Positions 1 to 9,630 are shown, counted from the first letter of the stretch. The stretch is 64,000 nucleotides of DNA from Hoeflea sp. BAL378 (GCF_000759435.1 NZ_JRJG01000006.1:62001-126000); one strand, 5' to 3'. Notes: generated by a model from the sequence alone, not told the origin. Numbers and translations: made by a program.

Positions 1-1470
1 GCGCTGGCGCTGTTCGGCGTCGTGGCCGGCACCATCATCGGCTCGATCCCGGGCCTGTCTGCCACCATGGCGGTGGCGGTGCTGGTGCCGATCACCTTTT
101 CGATGGAACCGGCCTCCGCGCTGATCCTGCTCGGCGCCATCTACACCGGCGCCATCTATGGCGGCGCCTATTCCGCCATCCTGCTCAACACGCCGGGCAC
201 GCCCTCGGCGATTGCCACCACCTTCGACGGCTATCCGATGGCCAAGCGCGGCGACGGCGATCTCGCCGTGGCGATCGCCTGCTATGCCAGCGTCTTCGGC
301 GGGCTGGTGGGAGCGCTGGCGCTGCTCTTGCTGGCGCCGCCGCTGTCGTCGGTGGCGCTCGCCTTCGGGCCGGTGGAATATCTGTGGCTCTCGGTCTTCG
401 GCCTGTCGCTGATCGCCTCGCTGTCGACCGGCAACGTGCTCAAGGGCCTGGCTGGCGGCGCCTTCGGCCTGCTTCTGTCCTGCGTCGGCGTGGCGGAGAT
501 CTCCGCCGACATACGCCTCACCTTCGGCTCCTCCACCATGATCGGCGGCATCGAGGTGGTCGGCGCGCTGATCGGGCTCTACTGCATCCCGGTGCTCATC
601 GACATGGTGGCGACCCCCGAGCGCCATCTCAAGGTCGAGGAGGGCGGGCGCGCGGTGCGCTTCCGCGAGGGCGCGGCGATCGCCTGGAAATCGCGGTTCA
701 ACCTCTTGCGCTCCTCGATCATCGGCACGGTGATCGGCATCCTGCCGGGCGCGGGCGGGTCCGTGGCGGGGCTCGTCGCCTATTCCGAGGCCAAGCGCAC
801 CGCCAGGCCCGGCCAGAAATTCGGCGAGGGCGAGCCCGACGGCGTCATGGCCACGGAAGCCGCCAACAACGCCACCGTCGGCGGCGGCTTCATCCCGACG
901 CTGGTGCTGGGCATCCCCGGCACGCCGCCCGACGCGGTCATTCTCGGCGCGCTCTTGGTGCAGGGGGTGCGCACCGGCCCGACGCTGTTCGAGGGCGGCG
1001 GATCGATCGTCTACACCTTCGTCTTCGGCCTGTTCATCGCCACCATCCTGATGCTGCCCACCGGGCTCCTGATCGGCCGCTACGCCTACAAGACCATCGT
1101 TACCATCCCCAAGACCATCCTCGTTCCGGCGGTGGGCTTCATGACCATCATCGGCACCTTCGCCATCCGCAACTCGATCTCCGATGTCATGATCATGATC
1201 GTGCTCGGCACGGTCGGCTGGGTTCTGTCCCGCTTCGGCTTCGCCGCCTCGCCGATCGTGCTCGGCCTCATTCTCGGGCCGATCGCCGAGCAGGGCTTCG
1301 TCCAGGCCTGGATCATCGGCGACGCCACCGGCAATCTGGCCGGCATGTTCTTCGGACGGCCGATTTCGCTGGCGATCATCGCCTTCACCATCCTCTCGCT
1401 CGTCTACCCGGTCATCCAGGGCCGCAGGGCCAGACGGCTCATCAAGACCGAGGCCGGCGCCAATGACTGA
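1..1470 (+). CDS. tctA: TctA-family tripartite tricarboxylate transporter large membrane subunit (5' truncated)
   Basis: Large membrane subunit of a TctABC-type carboxylate importer. The frame is open from base 1, and the first GTG at base 22 sits in the middle of the first conserved block (PGLSATMAVAVLVPITF), so a few dozen N-terminal residues probably lie outside the window. A second family block is visible (PGAGGSVAGLVAYSEAKR, then NNATVGGGFIPTLVLGIPG). The rest is alternating hydrophobic segments, with a basic C-terminal end. It overlaps tctB by 8 bp, so the two are translationally coupled. The periplasmic binding protein TctC is not visible and may lie upstream. The substrate cannot be read from the sequence. 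Confidence 0.93.
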   Translation, partial: ALALFGVVAGTIIGSIPGLSATMAVAVLVPITFSMEPASALILLGAIYTGAIYGGAYSAILLNTPGTPSAIATTFDGYPMAKRGDGDLAVAIACYASVFGGLVGALALLLLAPPLSSVALAFGPVEYLWLSVFGLSLIASLSTGNVLKGLAGGAFGLLLSCVGVAEISADIRLTFGSSTMIGGIEVVGALIGLYCIPVLIDMVATPERHLKVEEGGRAVRFREGAAIAWKSRFNLLRSSIIGTVIGILPGAGGSVAGLVAYSEAKRTARPGQKFGEGEPDGVMATEAANNATVGGGFIPTLVLGIPGTPPDAVILGALLVQGVRTGPTLFEGGGSIVYTFVFGLFIATILMLPTGLLIGRYAYKTIVTIPKTILVPAVGFMTIIGTFAIRNSISDVMIMIVLGTVGWVLSRFGFAASPIVLGLILGPIAEQGFVQAWIIGDATGNLAGMFFGRPISLAIIAFTILSLVYPVIQGRRARRLIKTEAGAND

Positions 1471-1921
1471 CACTTCATCGAAATCCGCGCCGAAGGACAT
1501 CGGCACCTTGCTCATCGCCAGCCTGTTCATCGGCCTGGGACTGGTGACGCTGCAGGATGTGAGCACCTATTCCGACACCGATTCGGTGGTGTTTCCCACC
1601 ACCGTCGCCTATGCGCTGATCGGCTGTTCGGCGATGGTCATCCTCGCCTCCTGGCTCAGGCCCAACCCGGACAACGGCTTTGGCGGCGGCGACTGGTGGC
1701 GGCGGATCCTGCTGGTCGCCAGCATGATCGCCGGCTGCCTGGTCATGCCGCTTGCGGGCTTCCTGCCCGCCACCGCGATCGCCTTCGCGGGCGGGCTCAT
1801 CGCCGCGCGCCACGAGGGCTGGGATCTGAAGAGCGCATTCGTCTTCGCGCTCTCCGGCATCTTCATCATGGCCGCCTTCTACGCCCTGTTCCGCTATCCG
1901 CTCGGCGTGCCCTTGCCCTGA
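1463..1921 (+). CDS. tctB: TctB-family small membrane subunit of the tripartite tricarboxylate transporter
   Basis: A 152-residue hydrophobic protein with about four membrane segments, the usual size and architecture of TctB, the small membrane partner of TctA. The ATG lies inside the end of tctA (8-bp overlap), which fits coupled synthesis of the two membrane subunits. A short cytoplasmic linker (RPNPDNGFGGGDWWRR) separates the first and second helical pairs. It ends 8 bp before the stop codon of the convergent epimerase gene. The family is poorly conserved in sequence, so the call leans on the tctA neighbour. Confidence 0.85.
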   Translation: MTDTSSKSAPKDIGTLLIASLFIGLGLVTLQDVSTYSDTDSVVFPTTVAYALIGCSAMVILASWLRPNPDNGFGGGDWWRRILLVASMIAGCLVMPLAGFLPATAIAFAGGLIAARHEGWDLKSAFVFALSGIFIMAAFYALFRYPLGVPLP

Positions 1922-1929
1922 GGCAGGCG

Positions 1930-2814
1930 CTATTTCACGTGCTTGCGCCAGTCGTGCTCTTCGCTGAAGCCGAGCATTTCGCGGATCTTGCGGTTGGAAT
2001 AGAGCGCCTCGTGCTCGCCCATCTCGCGGGTGATGGGAACCCCCGGGAAGAACCGCCGGGCGATCTCCGCCGTCGGCAGGTCAACCGAATTGGTATCGTT
2101 GCCGGCGTTGAAGATCTGGAACCCGAGCCCGTCGGTCGTCAGGCAGCGGTCGACGATCTGGCCCAGGTCGCGGGCGTCGATGTAGCAGAAGATGTTGCGG
2201 CGGCGCACTGCGGGATCGGCGAAGAATCCGGGGAACCGATCATATTCGTGCGGCTCCATCACGTTGCCGATCCTCAGCGCATAGATGTCGAAGCCCGACC
2301 GCCGCTGGAAGGCGCGCGCCGTCTGCTCGTTGACGACCTTGGACAGGCCGTAGGAATCCATCGGATTGACATCCATGTCCTCCTCCACCGGCAGCGACAC
2401 CGGGCTCACCTCGCCATCGGCGAAGCAGACGCCATAGGTGGTCTCCGAGGAGGCGATGATGATCTTGCGGATGCCGAGCTTCACCGCCGCCTCGATCACA
2501 TTGTAGGTGCCCACCGTGTTGATCCGGAAGGTCTCGTTGTCGGGCCGGATCAGGATCCGCGGCACGGCGGCGAAATGCACCACCGCGTCGAATTTCGGCA
2601 CCCCGGTGCCCGGCTCCAGCTCGTCGAAATCGGCATAGCTGGTCATGACGTTGAACATCTGCCCGGAATCGGTGATGTCGGCGGTCAGATTGTCGACGCC
2701 GGGGTGGGCGAGCGGCGTCAGGTCGACATTGACCACCCGGTGGCCACGGTCGACGAGATAGGGGATGACATGCTTGCCGGCCTTGCCGGATCCACCGGTG
2801 AACAATACGCGCAT
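1930..2814 (-). CDS. NAD-dependent epimerase/dehydratase family protein (extended SDR)
   Basis: Extended short-chain dehydrogenase that would act on a nucleotide sugar or sugar-acid substrate in the cytoplasm. The N-terminal Rossmann motif is FTGGSGKAG and the catalytic pair is in DSYGLSKVVNE (Y and K four apart). I place the start at the ATG at 2814, because AAGGAG lies 6 bases upstream of it. A longer reading from an ATG at 2829 would bury that ribosome site in the coding sequence. Length 294 residues, normal for the family. It converges with tctAB. Many carboxylate transporter loci carry sugar-acid enzymes, but the exact substrate is not inferable. Confidence 0.85.
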   Translation of the reverse strand: MRVLFTGGSGKAGKHVIPYLVDRGHRVVNVDLTPLAHPGVDNLTADITDSGQMFNVMTSYADFDELEPGTGVPKFDAVVHFAAVPRILIRPDNETFRINTVGTYNVIEAAVKLGIRKIIIASSETTYGVCFADGEVSPVSLPVEEDMDVNPMDSYGLSKVVNEQTARAFQRRSGFDIYALRIGNVMEPHEYDRFPGFFADPAVRRRNIFCYIDARDLGQIVDRCLTTDGLGFQIFNAGNDTNSVDLPTAEIARRFFPGVPITREMGEHEALYSNRKIREMLGFSEEHDWRKHVK

Positions 2815-2865
2815 CTTGATCTCCTTCATTCTGTGTGGACTGGATCGCAGCTTCGGAAGCCGGCG

Positions 2866-4056
2866 TCAAACCGCCCGTCCGGCAGCGACGCCGGACGACC
2901 AGGCCCACTGGAAATTGTGGCCGCCGAGATGGCCGGTCACATCCATCACCTCGCCGATGAAATGCAGGCCCGGAACCAGCCGGCTCTCCATGCTCTTCTG
3001 GTCGATCGCGTCCGTGTCGACGCCGCCGAGCGTGACTTCCGCCGTGCGGTAGCCTTCGGTTCCGCCGGGCACGACCTCGAACGAGCGGATCCCCGCCACG
3101 ATCCGGTCGATCGCGTCATTACTCAGATCCGCGAGCCTCGGCGTCACGGAACCGGCCTCGCTGCTGAACTGGTGCGCCAGCCGCTTGGGCAGCAGGTCGG
3201 CGAGAACAGTCCAGACCGAGGCCTTCGGCCGCGCCTGCCGCTCGGCCCGGATATGGGCTGCCACATCGATCCCCGGCGCGAGATCGATCGTCACCGCATC
3301 GCCTTCGCGCCAGTAGGACGAGACCTGCAGCATCGCAGGTCCCGACAGGCCGCGATGGGTGAACAGCATCGCCTCGTCGAAGCCCGCGCCGTTGCAGGCG
3401 GCGTGGACCAGCAGCGAAACGCCCGACAGCGCGCCCCAGCTCTCATGCATGTTCGACGCCCAGGTGAACGGCACCAGCCCGGCCCGGGTCTCGGTGACGG
3501 CATGGCCGAACTGGCGGGCGATGTCGTAGCCGAGCCCGGTGGCGCCCATCTTGGGGATCGACTTGCCGCCGGTGGCGACGACCAGGCGGTCCGACAGCCA
3601 GATGCCGGCGCTGGTGCGAATTTCGAAGCCCGCGTCGGACCGCGCGACGCCGGTGATGTCGGTCGCAAGCTCCAGCCGCGCCCCGGCCTCGGCCATGTCG
3701 CCGGTCAGCATGGCGATGATCTCGCGCGCCGACCCGTCGCAGAAGAGCTGGCCCAGCGTCTTTTCGTGAAAGGCGATGCCGTGGGCTTTGACCCGGTCGA
3801 TGAAATCGTGCTGGGTGAAGGAGCGGAGCGCTGAAATGGCGAAATGCCGGTTGCCGGAGAGGAAATTCGCCGGCCCGCAATAGAGATTGGTGAAGTTGCA
3901 GCGCCCGCCGCCGGAAATGCGGATCTTCTCGCCCGGGCTTCGCGCGTGATCGATCACCGTGACCGAACGGCCCCGCCGCGCCGCCTCGACGGCGCAGATC
4001 ATGCCCGCAGCACCCGCGCCGAGCACAACCACATCGGTTTTGTTCATCGTTGGCAT
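2866..4056 (-). CDS. HI0933/YhiN-family FAD-dependent oxidoreductase
   Basis: A 396-residue flavoprotein of the HI0933 (BaiN/YhiN-like) family. The FAD-binding motif GAGAAG is at residues 13-18, followed by the family signature GEKIRISGGGRCNFTN. The C-terminal signature GGHNFQWAWSSG, which closes the FAD site, is also present. The ATG at 4056 is chosen because GGAG sits 5 bases before it; an ATG 9 bases further in is possible. The physiological substrate of this family is not settled. It is divergent from the mutarotase-like gene at 4232, with 175 bp between them. Confidence 0.88.
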   Translation of the reverse strand: MPTMNKTDVVVLGAGAAGMICAVEAARRGRSVTVIDHARSPGEKIRISGGGRCNFTNLYCGPANFLSGNRHFAISALRSFTQHDFIDRVKAHGIAFHEKTLGQLFCDGSAREIIAMLTGDMAEAGARLELATDITGVARSDAGFEIRTSAGIWLSDRLVVATGGKSIPKMGATGLGYDIARQFGHAVTETRAGLVPFTWASNMHESWGALSGVSLLVHAACNGAGFDEAMLFTHRGLSGPAMLQVSSYWREGDAVTIDLAPGIDVAAHIRAERQARPKASVWTVLADLLPKRLAHQFSSEAGSVTPRLADLSNDAIDRIVAGIRSFEVVPGGTEGYRTAEVTLGGVDTDAIDQKSMESRLVPGLHFIGEVMDVTGHLGGHNFQWAWSSGVAAGRAV

Positions 4057-4231
4057 TTGCTCTCCATGGGAACGGTCCCGATGCAGGCGCGCCGGTTGTC
4101 CACAGACCGCAGGCCATAGCAGATCAGACAGGTCGCAACAAATTCTCTGCCTCGCGCCCCGCCCGGGCCCGAACACTGTTGCGGCCCCTGGGCGCACCCC
4201 TGTAGAGATAAGCCATCAACCGGAAAAGACC

Positions 4232-5338
4232 ATGACCCTCCATTCGATCGATCTCGATCCCGTCACCCTGACGCTCGATGCGAGCGTCGGCCATATCGCT
4301 GCATTGACGATCCGCGACGGCGACCGCACCCTGTCCCCGCTGCACCGCGCGCCGTGGGTGGACGACCCTGAGGCCGTGTTTCCGGCCGGGACCGCGCCCA
4401 ATGTGAAGCGCCTGTCGGGCGATTTCTTCTGCGCGCCCTTCGGCCGCAACGACATCGAGGACGCGCCCTCGCATGGCTGGCCCGCCAACAGCGCCTGGGA
4501 CCATCTCGGTACCGTCAGCGAAGACGGTCGCATCACGATCGCTTTCCGGCTGATCCGGAAAGTGATGGGCGCGACGGTCGAAAAGCGGCTCACTCTGGTC
4601 GGCGGCCACCCCTTCGTCTACCAGGAGCACAAGTTTTCGGGCGGCGCCGGCGCGGTATCCGCCGCCCATCACGTCATGGTGCCGATGGCCGGCGGCGGCG
4701 ACCTGGCGTTCTCGCCCAAGCAGGGCGCCCTGACCCCGCCCGAGGCGCTGGAGCCCGATCCGGCGCGCGGCCGCTCCATTCTGGCCTATCCGGCGCAATC
4801 ATCCGACCTCACCGCCTTTCCGCTCGCGGGGGGCGGCTTTGCCGATCTGACCCGCTACCCGCACGGCGAAAGCCATGAGGATTTCCTCACCCTGGTCGAA
4901 GACACCAACGAAGGTTCGGGCGCGTCGCTCGGCTGGACCGCGGTCAGCCGCAGGGCGGAGCAGGATCATGTGTTCGTGCTCAAGCGCCCCGACGTGCTGC
5001 CGGTGACGATGCTGTGGATGAGCAATGGCGGGCGGGACTATGCGCCGTGGTCCGGACGCCACACCGGCGTGCTCGGCATCGAGGACGCGTGCGCCTCGCC
5101 GCTCGGCCACGCCGATTCCTGCGGCGACAATGCATTCACGCGGCTGGGCGTCCCGACAGCCTTTGCCTTGGGCCCGGACCGGACGGTCACGGTCCGCCAG
5201 GTGATCGGCGCCTGTGGGGTGCGGGGAGAGGAGGGGAGGGTCGTCGCCGTTGCCGCGGAAGCAGACAGCCTCACGATCCGCTTTACGGACGGGAGCATGC
5301 GCTCAATGGGCTACGACTCGGATTTCCTGGCGGCCTAA
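4232..5338 (+). CDS. Aldose 1-epimerase / galactose mutarotase-like protein
   Basis: A 368-residue protein of the galactose mutarotase-like fold. Likely family landmarks are the paired histidines in AAHHVMVPM, an acidic segment HGESHEDFLTLVEDTNEGS and the block LWMSNGGRDYAPWSGRHTG followed by GIEDACASPLGH. There is no signal peptide, so it is probably cytoplasmic. It could be a true aldose mutarotase or a catalytically divergent sugar-binding member, and I cannot decide between them. A strong hairpin at 5378-5409 separates it from the convergent lipoprotein gene. Confidence 0.78.
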   Translation: MTLHSIDLDPVTLTLDASVGHIAALTIRDGDRTLSPLHRAPWVDDPEAVFPAGTAPNVKRLSGDFFCAPFGRNDIEDAPSHGWPANSAWDHLGTVSEDGRITIAFRLIRKVMGATVEKRLTLVGGHPFVYQEHKFSGGAGAVSAAHHVMVPMAGGGDLAFSPKQGALTPPEALEPDPARGRSILAYPAQSSDLTAFPLAGGGFADLTRYPHGESHEDFLTLVEDTNEGSGASLGWTAVSRRAEQDHVFVLKRPDVLPVTMLWMSNGGRDYAPWSGRHTGVLGIEDACASPLGHADSCGDNAFTRLGVPTAFALGPDRTVTVRQVIGACGVRGEEGRVVAVAAEADSLTIRFTDGSMRSMGYDSDFLAA

Positions 5339-5377
5339 TGCAAGCGCGCGGGCGCCGTAAAAACTTTGAAAAACAGT

Positions 5378-5409
5378 CCCGTCCCCCGAACATGACATTC
5401 GGGGGCGGG
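5378..5409. terminator. Bidirectional terminator-like hairpin
   Basis: Eight paired bases (CCCCCGAA with TTCGGGGG), extended past a single bulged T by four more (CCCG with CGGG), around a 7-base loop. It lies between two convergent genes. On the minus strand the stem is followed within a few bases by a run of five T, so it fits a Rho-independent terminator for the lipoprotein gene best. On the plus strand it is followed by TATT. Confidence 0.6.
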
Positions 5410-5441
5410 TATTGGATGGCGGCCTTGCAGGCGGCGCTGGT

Positions 5442-5711
5442 TTAGCAGCGCGCCTCGTAGATGCGGCCATAGGCGTCGCGGTAGCGGCACATGCCCGGGG
5501 TGGTGGCCGCGCCGATCAAGGCGCCGGCGGCGCCGCCGATCAGGGCGCCGGTTGCGATGCCCCGGCCGCTGCTGCCGGTTGCGGCCGCGACGAGCGCGCC
5601 AGTGCCTGCGCCGACGACGGCTCCGGTGCCGGCGCGCTGTTCAGTTGTGGTGCAGCCTGCAGCGGCCAGGAGGGCAATCGCTGAAAGCGTGGAAAGGACG
5701 AGTCTGTTCAT
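5442..5711 (-). CDS. Small glycine-zipper lipoprotein (17 kDa antigen/SlyB-like)
   Basis: An 89-residue predicted outer-membrane lipoprotein. A signal peptide ends in the lipobox LLAAAGC, placing the lipidated cysteine at residue 20. The middle is a glycine/alanine zipper with repeated GTGA/GALIGGAAGALIG motifs, typical of membrane-embedding glycine-zipper proteins. The end carries two cysteines (CRYRDAYGRIYEARC). ATG at 5711 is preceded by GGAG at a 7-base distance; the TTG three bases upstream is not needed. Likely role is envelope integrity, but function is inferred only from architecture. Confidence 0.8.
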   Translation of the reverse strand: MNRLVLSTLSAIALLAAAGCTTTEQRAGTGAVVGAGTGALVAAATGSSGRGIATGALIGGAAGALIGAATTPGMCRYRDAYGRIYEARC

Positions 5712-5760
5712 CAAGGGCTCCGTTCATGTGCGGCAAAAACGGACGCAAACTCTCTCGGTC

Positions 5761-5871
5761 TCATTTGCTCGAGGTCGGCTGCTTCCGGGCCATGGACTCA
5801 TTATACAGGATGACCATGGCCGAAGCCATCATGGCGATGCTCATCGCAAGTGCAAGCATAGAAATCAACAT
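5761..5871 (-). CDS. 36-residue single-pass membrane miniprotein
   Basis: A short open frame with a textbook ribosome site: AAGGAG five bases before the ATG at 5871. The product begins MLISMLALAMSIAMMASAM and continues VILYNESMARKQPTSSK. That is one methionine-rich hydrophobic helix of about 22 residues followed by a short polar basic tail. It lies 49 bp upstream of the lipoprotein gene on the same strand. I do not recognise a family. The strong ribosome site and single-helix design support a real small protein. Confidence 0.6.
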   Translation of the reverse strand: MLISMLALAMSIAMMASAMVILYNESMARKQPTSSK

Positions 5872-6164
5872 GGTTACTCCTTTCCGCGCATTCCAAGGGT
5901 CCGGCCTATTCCGTACCCGTCTGGCTTGTTAACGCGCTTGCGAGCATTTGGTTTCACTAATACTTGCATCGGGCTCGCCGGGCTCGATAAGGCCGCCGTC
6001 ACCCGGGGTGGGCGCGGGCCGGCCCAGCCCAGAAAATGGGCATCCTGCCCGTCGTTTGATCAGGTGCAGGCTGCCGCTTGGCCAATCGCTCGGGCCGGCG
6101 CGAAACACCCTTGCGCGCGGACCCGGCTTTCCCGATGATCGGGGCGACCAACCGATGAGCGCCG
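5872..6164. other. Intergenic region between the miniprotein and ureD (divergent)
   Basis: About 290 bp between two divergent genes, so promoters for both should lie here. I found no sigma-54 element with the required GG-N10-GC spacing, although urease operons are often nitrogen regulated, and no convincing -35/-10 pair. The ureD start at 6165 lacks a strong ribosome site. Confidence 0.5.
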
Positions 6165-7037
<873 letters not shown>

Positions 7038-7047
7038 AAGAGATGCC

Positions 7048-7350
7048 ATGAACCTGACCCCGAGGGAAAAAGACAAGCTGCTCGTCGCCATGGCGGCGAT
7101 TGTCGCGCGCAGGCGGCTCGAGCGCGGCGTCAAGCTCAACCATCCCGAAGCCATCGCGCTGATCACCGATTTCGTCGTCGAGGGCGCCCGCGACGGCCGC
7201 GCGGTGGCCGATCTCATGGAGGCCGGCGCCCATGTGATCACCCGCGACCAGGTGATGGAGGGCATCGCCGAGATGATCCACGACATCCAGGTCGAGGCGA
7301 CGTTTCCCGACGGCACCAAGCTCGTGACCGTGCATGAGCCGATCCGCTAA
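7048..7350 (+). CDS. ureA: Urease gamma subunit
   Basis: A 100-residue gamma subunit, the full family length. It opens [12 protein letters not shown] and ends in the conserved segment [20 protein letters not shown]. It forms the (alpha beta gamma)3 urease with UreB and UreC, which hydrolyses urea to ammonia and carbamate. It follows ureD by 10 bp, whereas the next urease structural gene, ureB, lies 755 bp downstream behind hupE/ureJ. Confidence 0.97.
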   Translation: MNLTPREKDKLLVAMAAIVARRRLERGVKLNHPEAIALITDFVVEGARDGRAVADLMEAGAHVITRDQVMEGIAEMIHDIQVEATFPDGTKLVTVHEPIR

Positions 7351-7490
7351 AAATCTGTGCCGGGAAGATGATTTGCCCTCTCGACAGCGGCCCCAGGAAA
7401 CGCGCAATATCCGCCCGCATGCTTCATGCATTCATCCTGTCGGCGTGACCCAACCGAGGACGCCGTGTTGACCAAAAAAGGACTTTCAAG

Positions 7491-8081
7491 ATGATCAGAC
7501 GCCTCTCCCTTGCCATCGCGGCGCTTGGCCTCGCCACGGCCCCGGCCTTCGCCCACCTCAATCCAGCCGAGCACGGCTCGTTCGCGGCAGGCTTCTCCCA
7601 CCCGCTCTTCGGGCTCGACCATGTGCTGGTGATGCTGGCGGTGGGTCTCTGGGCGGCGTCGCTCAAGGGTCGCGCCATGCTGGTCGTTCCCGCGGCCTTC
7701 GTCGGCACCATGGGTCTCGGCTTCGCCGCGGCCATCGCCGGGCTGCCGCTTCCCTTCGTCGAGCCGGTGATCTTGGCCTCGATCATCTTCATCGGCCTGA
7801 TGGTGGCGCTGGCGCTGCCGTTTTCCGTCGCCGGCATGGCCGTCACGGTGGCCTTTTTCGCCGTCTTCCATGGCCACGCCCATGGCGGTGAACTGGGGCA
7901 GGCGGGCGCTGCGAGCTTCGCCATCAGCTTCATGCTCGCCACCGCGGCGCTGCACGCCACCGGCATCGCGCTCGGCATCGGCCTTGCGCGGCTTCAGGCG
8001 GCGGGTGGACGATCAGTCTTGACCCGCTCGGCGGGCCTCGCCACCGCGGCCACCGGGCTGGCGCTGGCGCTGGCCGGCTGA
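7491..8081 (+). CDS. ureJ: HupE/UreJ-family nickel permease
   Basis: A 196-residue membrane protein with a signal-like N-terminus ending APAFA, followed by about six hydrophobic segments. The family signature HPLFGLDHVLVMLAVG and the histidine-rich motif FHGHAHGGE are both present; these histidines are thought to bind nickel. Its position between ureA and ureB supports a role in nickel uptake for urease. HupE and UreJ are not separable by sequence alone, so the symbol rests on context. The ATG is preceded by an AAAGGA ribosome site. Confidence 0.88.
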   Translation: MIRRLSLAIAALGLATAPAFAHLNPAEHGSFAAGFSHPLFGLDHVLVMLAVGLWAASLKGRAMLVVPAAFVGTMGLGFAAAIAGLPLPFVEPVILASIIFIGLMVALALPFSVAGMAVTVAFFAVFHGHAHGGELGQAGAASFAISFMLATAALHATGIALGIGLARLQAAGGRSVLTRSAGLATAATGLALALAG

Positions 8082-8105
8082 CCGCAACGGATACGGAGAA
8101 ATGCG

Positions 8106-8411
8106 ATGATCCCTGGTGAAATCCTGACGCGCGACGGCGATATCGACCTGAACCAGGGCGCTGCGCGGGTGACGCTGAAGGTCGCCAACACCGGCGACCG
8201 CCCGGTGCAGGTGGGCAGCCACTACCATTTTTTCGAAACCAACCAGGCTCTGAGTTTTGACCGCGCCAAGGCGCGCGGTCAAAGACTGGACATCGCCGCC
8301 GGCACCGCCGTGCGCTTCGAGCCCGGCCAGGAACGCGACGTCACGCTCGTGCCGCTGTCCGGCGGGCGGACGGTCTATGGATTTCAACAGAAGGTGATGG
8401 GGAAACTCTGA
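8106..8411 (+). CDS. ureB: Urease beta subunit
   Basis: A 101-residue beta subunit of normal length. It starts [16 protein letters not shown] and carries the conserved block [13 protein letters not shown], followed by the [18 protein letters not shown] segment. It pairs with UreA and UreC in the urease trimer. It is only 24 bp after ureJ, so it is probably cotranscribed with ureDAJ. The catalytic subunit ureC is 2.9 kb further on. Confidence 0.97.
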   Translation: MIPGEILTRDGDIDLNQGAARVTLKVANTGDRPVQVGSHYHFFETNQALSFDRAKARGQRLDIAAGTAVRFEPGQERDVTLVPLSGGRTVYGFQQKVMGKL

Positions 8412-8448
8412 GGGTTTCGCCGCGCCGTCACAGGGGAAGGGAAGTCAT

Positions 8449-9264
8449 ATGTGCAATGTCTGCGTGATCAACAACGTCAAGTCCTCGATGCTGTCGCGTC
8501 GTGATTTCTTCCGCAAGACGGCCGCAGCGGGCGTTGCCGCCACCGCGGCCGGCGCCCTGTCGGCCAAGCCGGCGCTGGCGCAGGCCTCGGGCAAGGTCGT
8601 CGACCTCACCTATGTGCTCGACGGCGATTTCCCCACCTTCGACGGCAAGCCGGGGATCCTCTTCACCGAGAACGTCAACTTCGACAAGTCCGGCTACCAG
8701 ATCTGGGAACTGACGATTTTCGAGCATTCCGGCACCCACATCGATGCGCCGCTGCATTTTTCCAAGGACGGCACCTCGGTCGCCGAGCTCGACCCGCAGG
8801 GCCTGATCTGCCCGCTCTGCATCGTCGACATCAAGGCCAAGGCGGCCGAAGACCCCAATGCGATGGTCGAACCCGCGGACATCGAAGCCTACACCAGCGC
8901 TCATGGCGCCATTCCGCAAGGCGCCTGCGTGGCGATGAATTCGGGATGGCAGGCGAAGATGGGCGATCCGAGCTACCGCAACGACGCCGAAGGCAAGTTC
9001 GCGTTTCCCGGCTTCTCCAAGGCTGCGACGGATCTGCTGATCGAGATGGGCGCGGGCGCCATCGGCGTCGACACGCTGTCGCTCGATCCGGGCAATTCGG
9101 CCGATTTCGCCGTGCATTATTCCTGGCTGCCCTCCGGCCGCTACGGCATCGAGAACCTTGCCAATCTCGATCAACTGCCCGCCACCGGCGCAACCCTGTT
9201 CGTCGGCGCCCCCAAGCACCGCAACGGCACCGGCGGCCCCGCGCGCGTCATGGCGATGATCTGA
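8449..9264 (+). CDS. Tat-exported cyclase-family (kynurenine formamidase-like) metal hydrolase
   Basis: A 271-residue member of the cyclase family (PF04199). The metal-binding signature EHSGTHIDAPLHF is at residues 92-104. Residues 16-21 are SRRDFF, a twin-arginine motif, followed by an alanine-rich helix and a likely cleavage after ALA near residue 44, so the enzyme probably folds in the cytoplasm and is exported to the periplasm. Unusually, the protein begins MCNVC, ahead of the twin-arginine motif. The start is supported by a GGGAAGGGAAG ribosome site. It sits between ureB and ureC. The substrate is unknown; an amide or lactone is the family norm. Confidence 0.82.
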   Translation: MCNVCVINNVKSSMLSRRDFFRKTAAAGVAATAAGALSAKPALAQASGKVVDLTYVLDGDFPTFDGKPGILFTENVNFDKSGYQIWELTIFEHSGTHIDAPLHFSKDGTSVAELDPQGLICPLCIVDIKAKAAEDPNAMVEPADIEAYTSAHGAIPQGACVAMNSGWQAKMGDPSYRNDAEGKFAFPGFSKAATDLLIEMGAGAIGVDTLSLDPGNSADFAVHYSWLPSGRYGIENLANLDQLPATGATLFVGAPKHRNGTGGPARVMAMI

Positions 9265-9289
9265 GGAACACCACGATGGGAACCCACTG

Positions 9290-9616
9290 ATGGCGCGAAA
9301 GAAAGCAACTCCGGTCGACCTCTGGCGCGCCTGGGCGGGGCTCGGCATGCTGGCCTTCGAGGCCAACGCCGTGGTCGGCATGCGCGTGATGGGCATGAAC
9401 GGCCTGTGGCCGGTGGGCAAGGGCGAGGACAAGAAGATGCTCTCGGAGAAACCGCCCGCCTTCGCCAAAGCCTCGCTCGCGGCTGCGAAAAAGGCCGCGG
9501 CCGGCGGCAGGCCCGACCAGGTGGTCGCCGCCGCCGTCAAGCCGCTCGCCACGGTTGCCCGCGCCAACCGCAAGCGGCTGGCCCGCAACGCCGTTCCCGG
9601 CGGCCGCAAGTCGTGA
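9290..9616 (+). CDS. Small conserved hypothetical protein
   Basis: A 108-residue protein with a hydrophobic-to-amphipathic first half containing ANAVVGMRVMGMNGLWPVG, and an alanine/lysine-rich basic second half (KASLAAAKKAAAGG, then RKRLARNAVPGGRKS). No signal peptide or catalytic motif is visible. Similar short proteins occur in other alphaproteobacteria, sometimes labelled antifreeze protein without evidence. The Ala/Lys helical tail could also suggest a phasin-like or nucleic-acid-binding role. Function unknown. It follows the cyclase gene by 25 bp. Confidence 0.65.
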   Translation: MARKKATPVDLWRAWAGLGMLAFEANAVVGMRVMGMNGLWPVGKGEDKKMLSEKPPAFAKASLAAAKKAAAGGRPDQVVAAAVKPLATVARANRKRLARNAVPGGRKS

Positions 9617-9630
9617 GGCAGGCCGTGACC

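Noticed and set aside
1696-3834. 712-codon plus-strand frame across tctB, the epimerase and the flavoprotein
   Set aside because: It is antisense to two clear minus-strand genes, is rich in Arg, His, Asp and Gly as expected of a shadow frame, and has no coherent fold signature.
5872-6164. Sigma-54 promoter before ureD
   Set aside because: A GG and a TTGCA are present, but they are 14 bases apart rather than 10.
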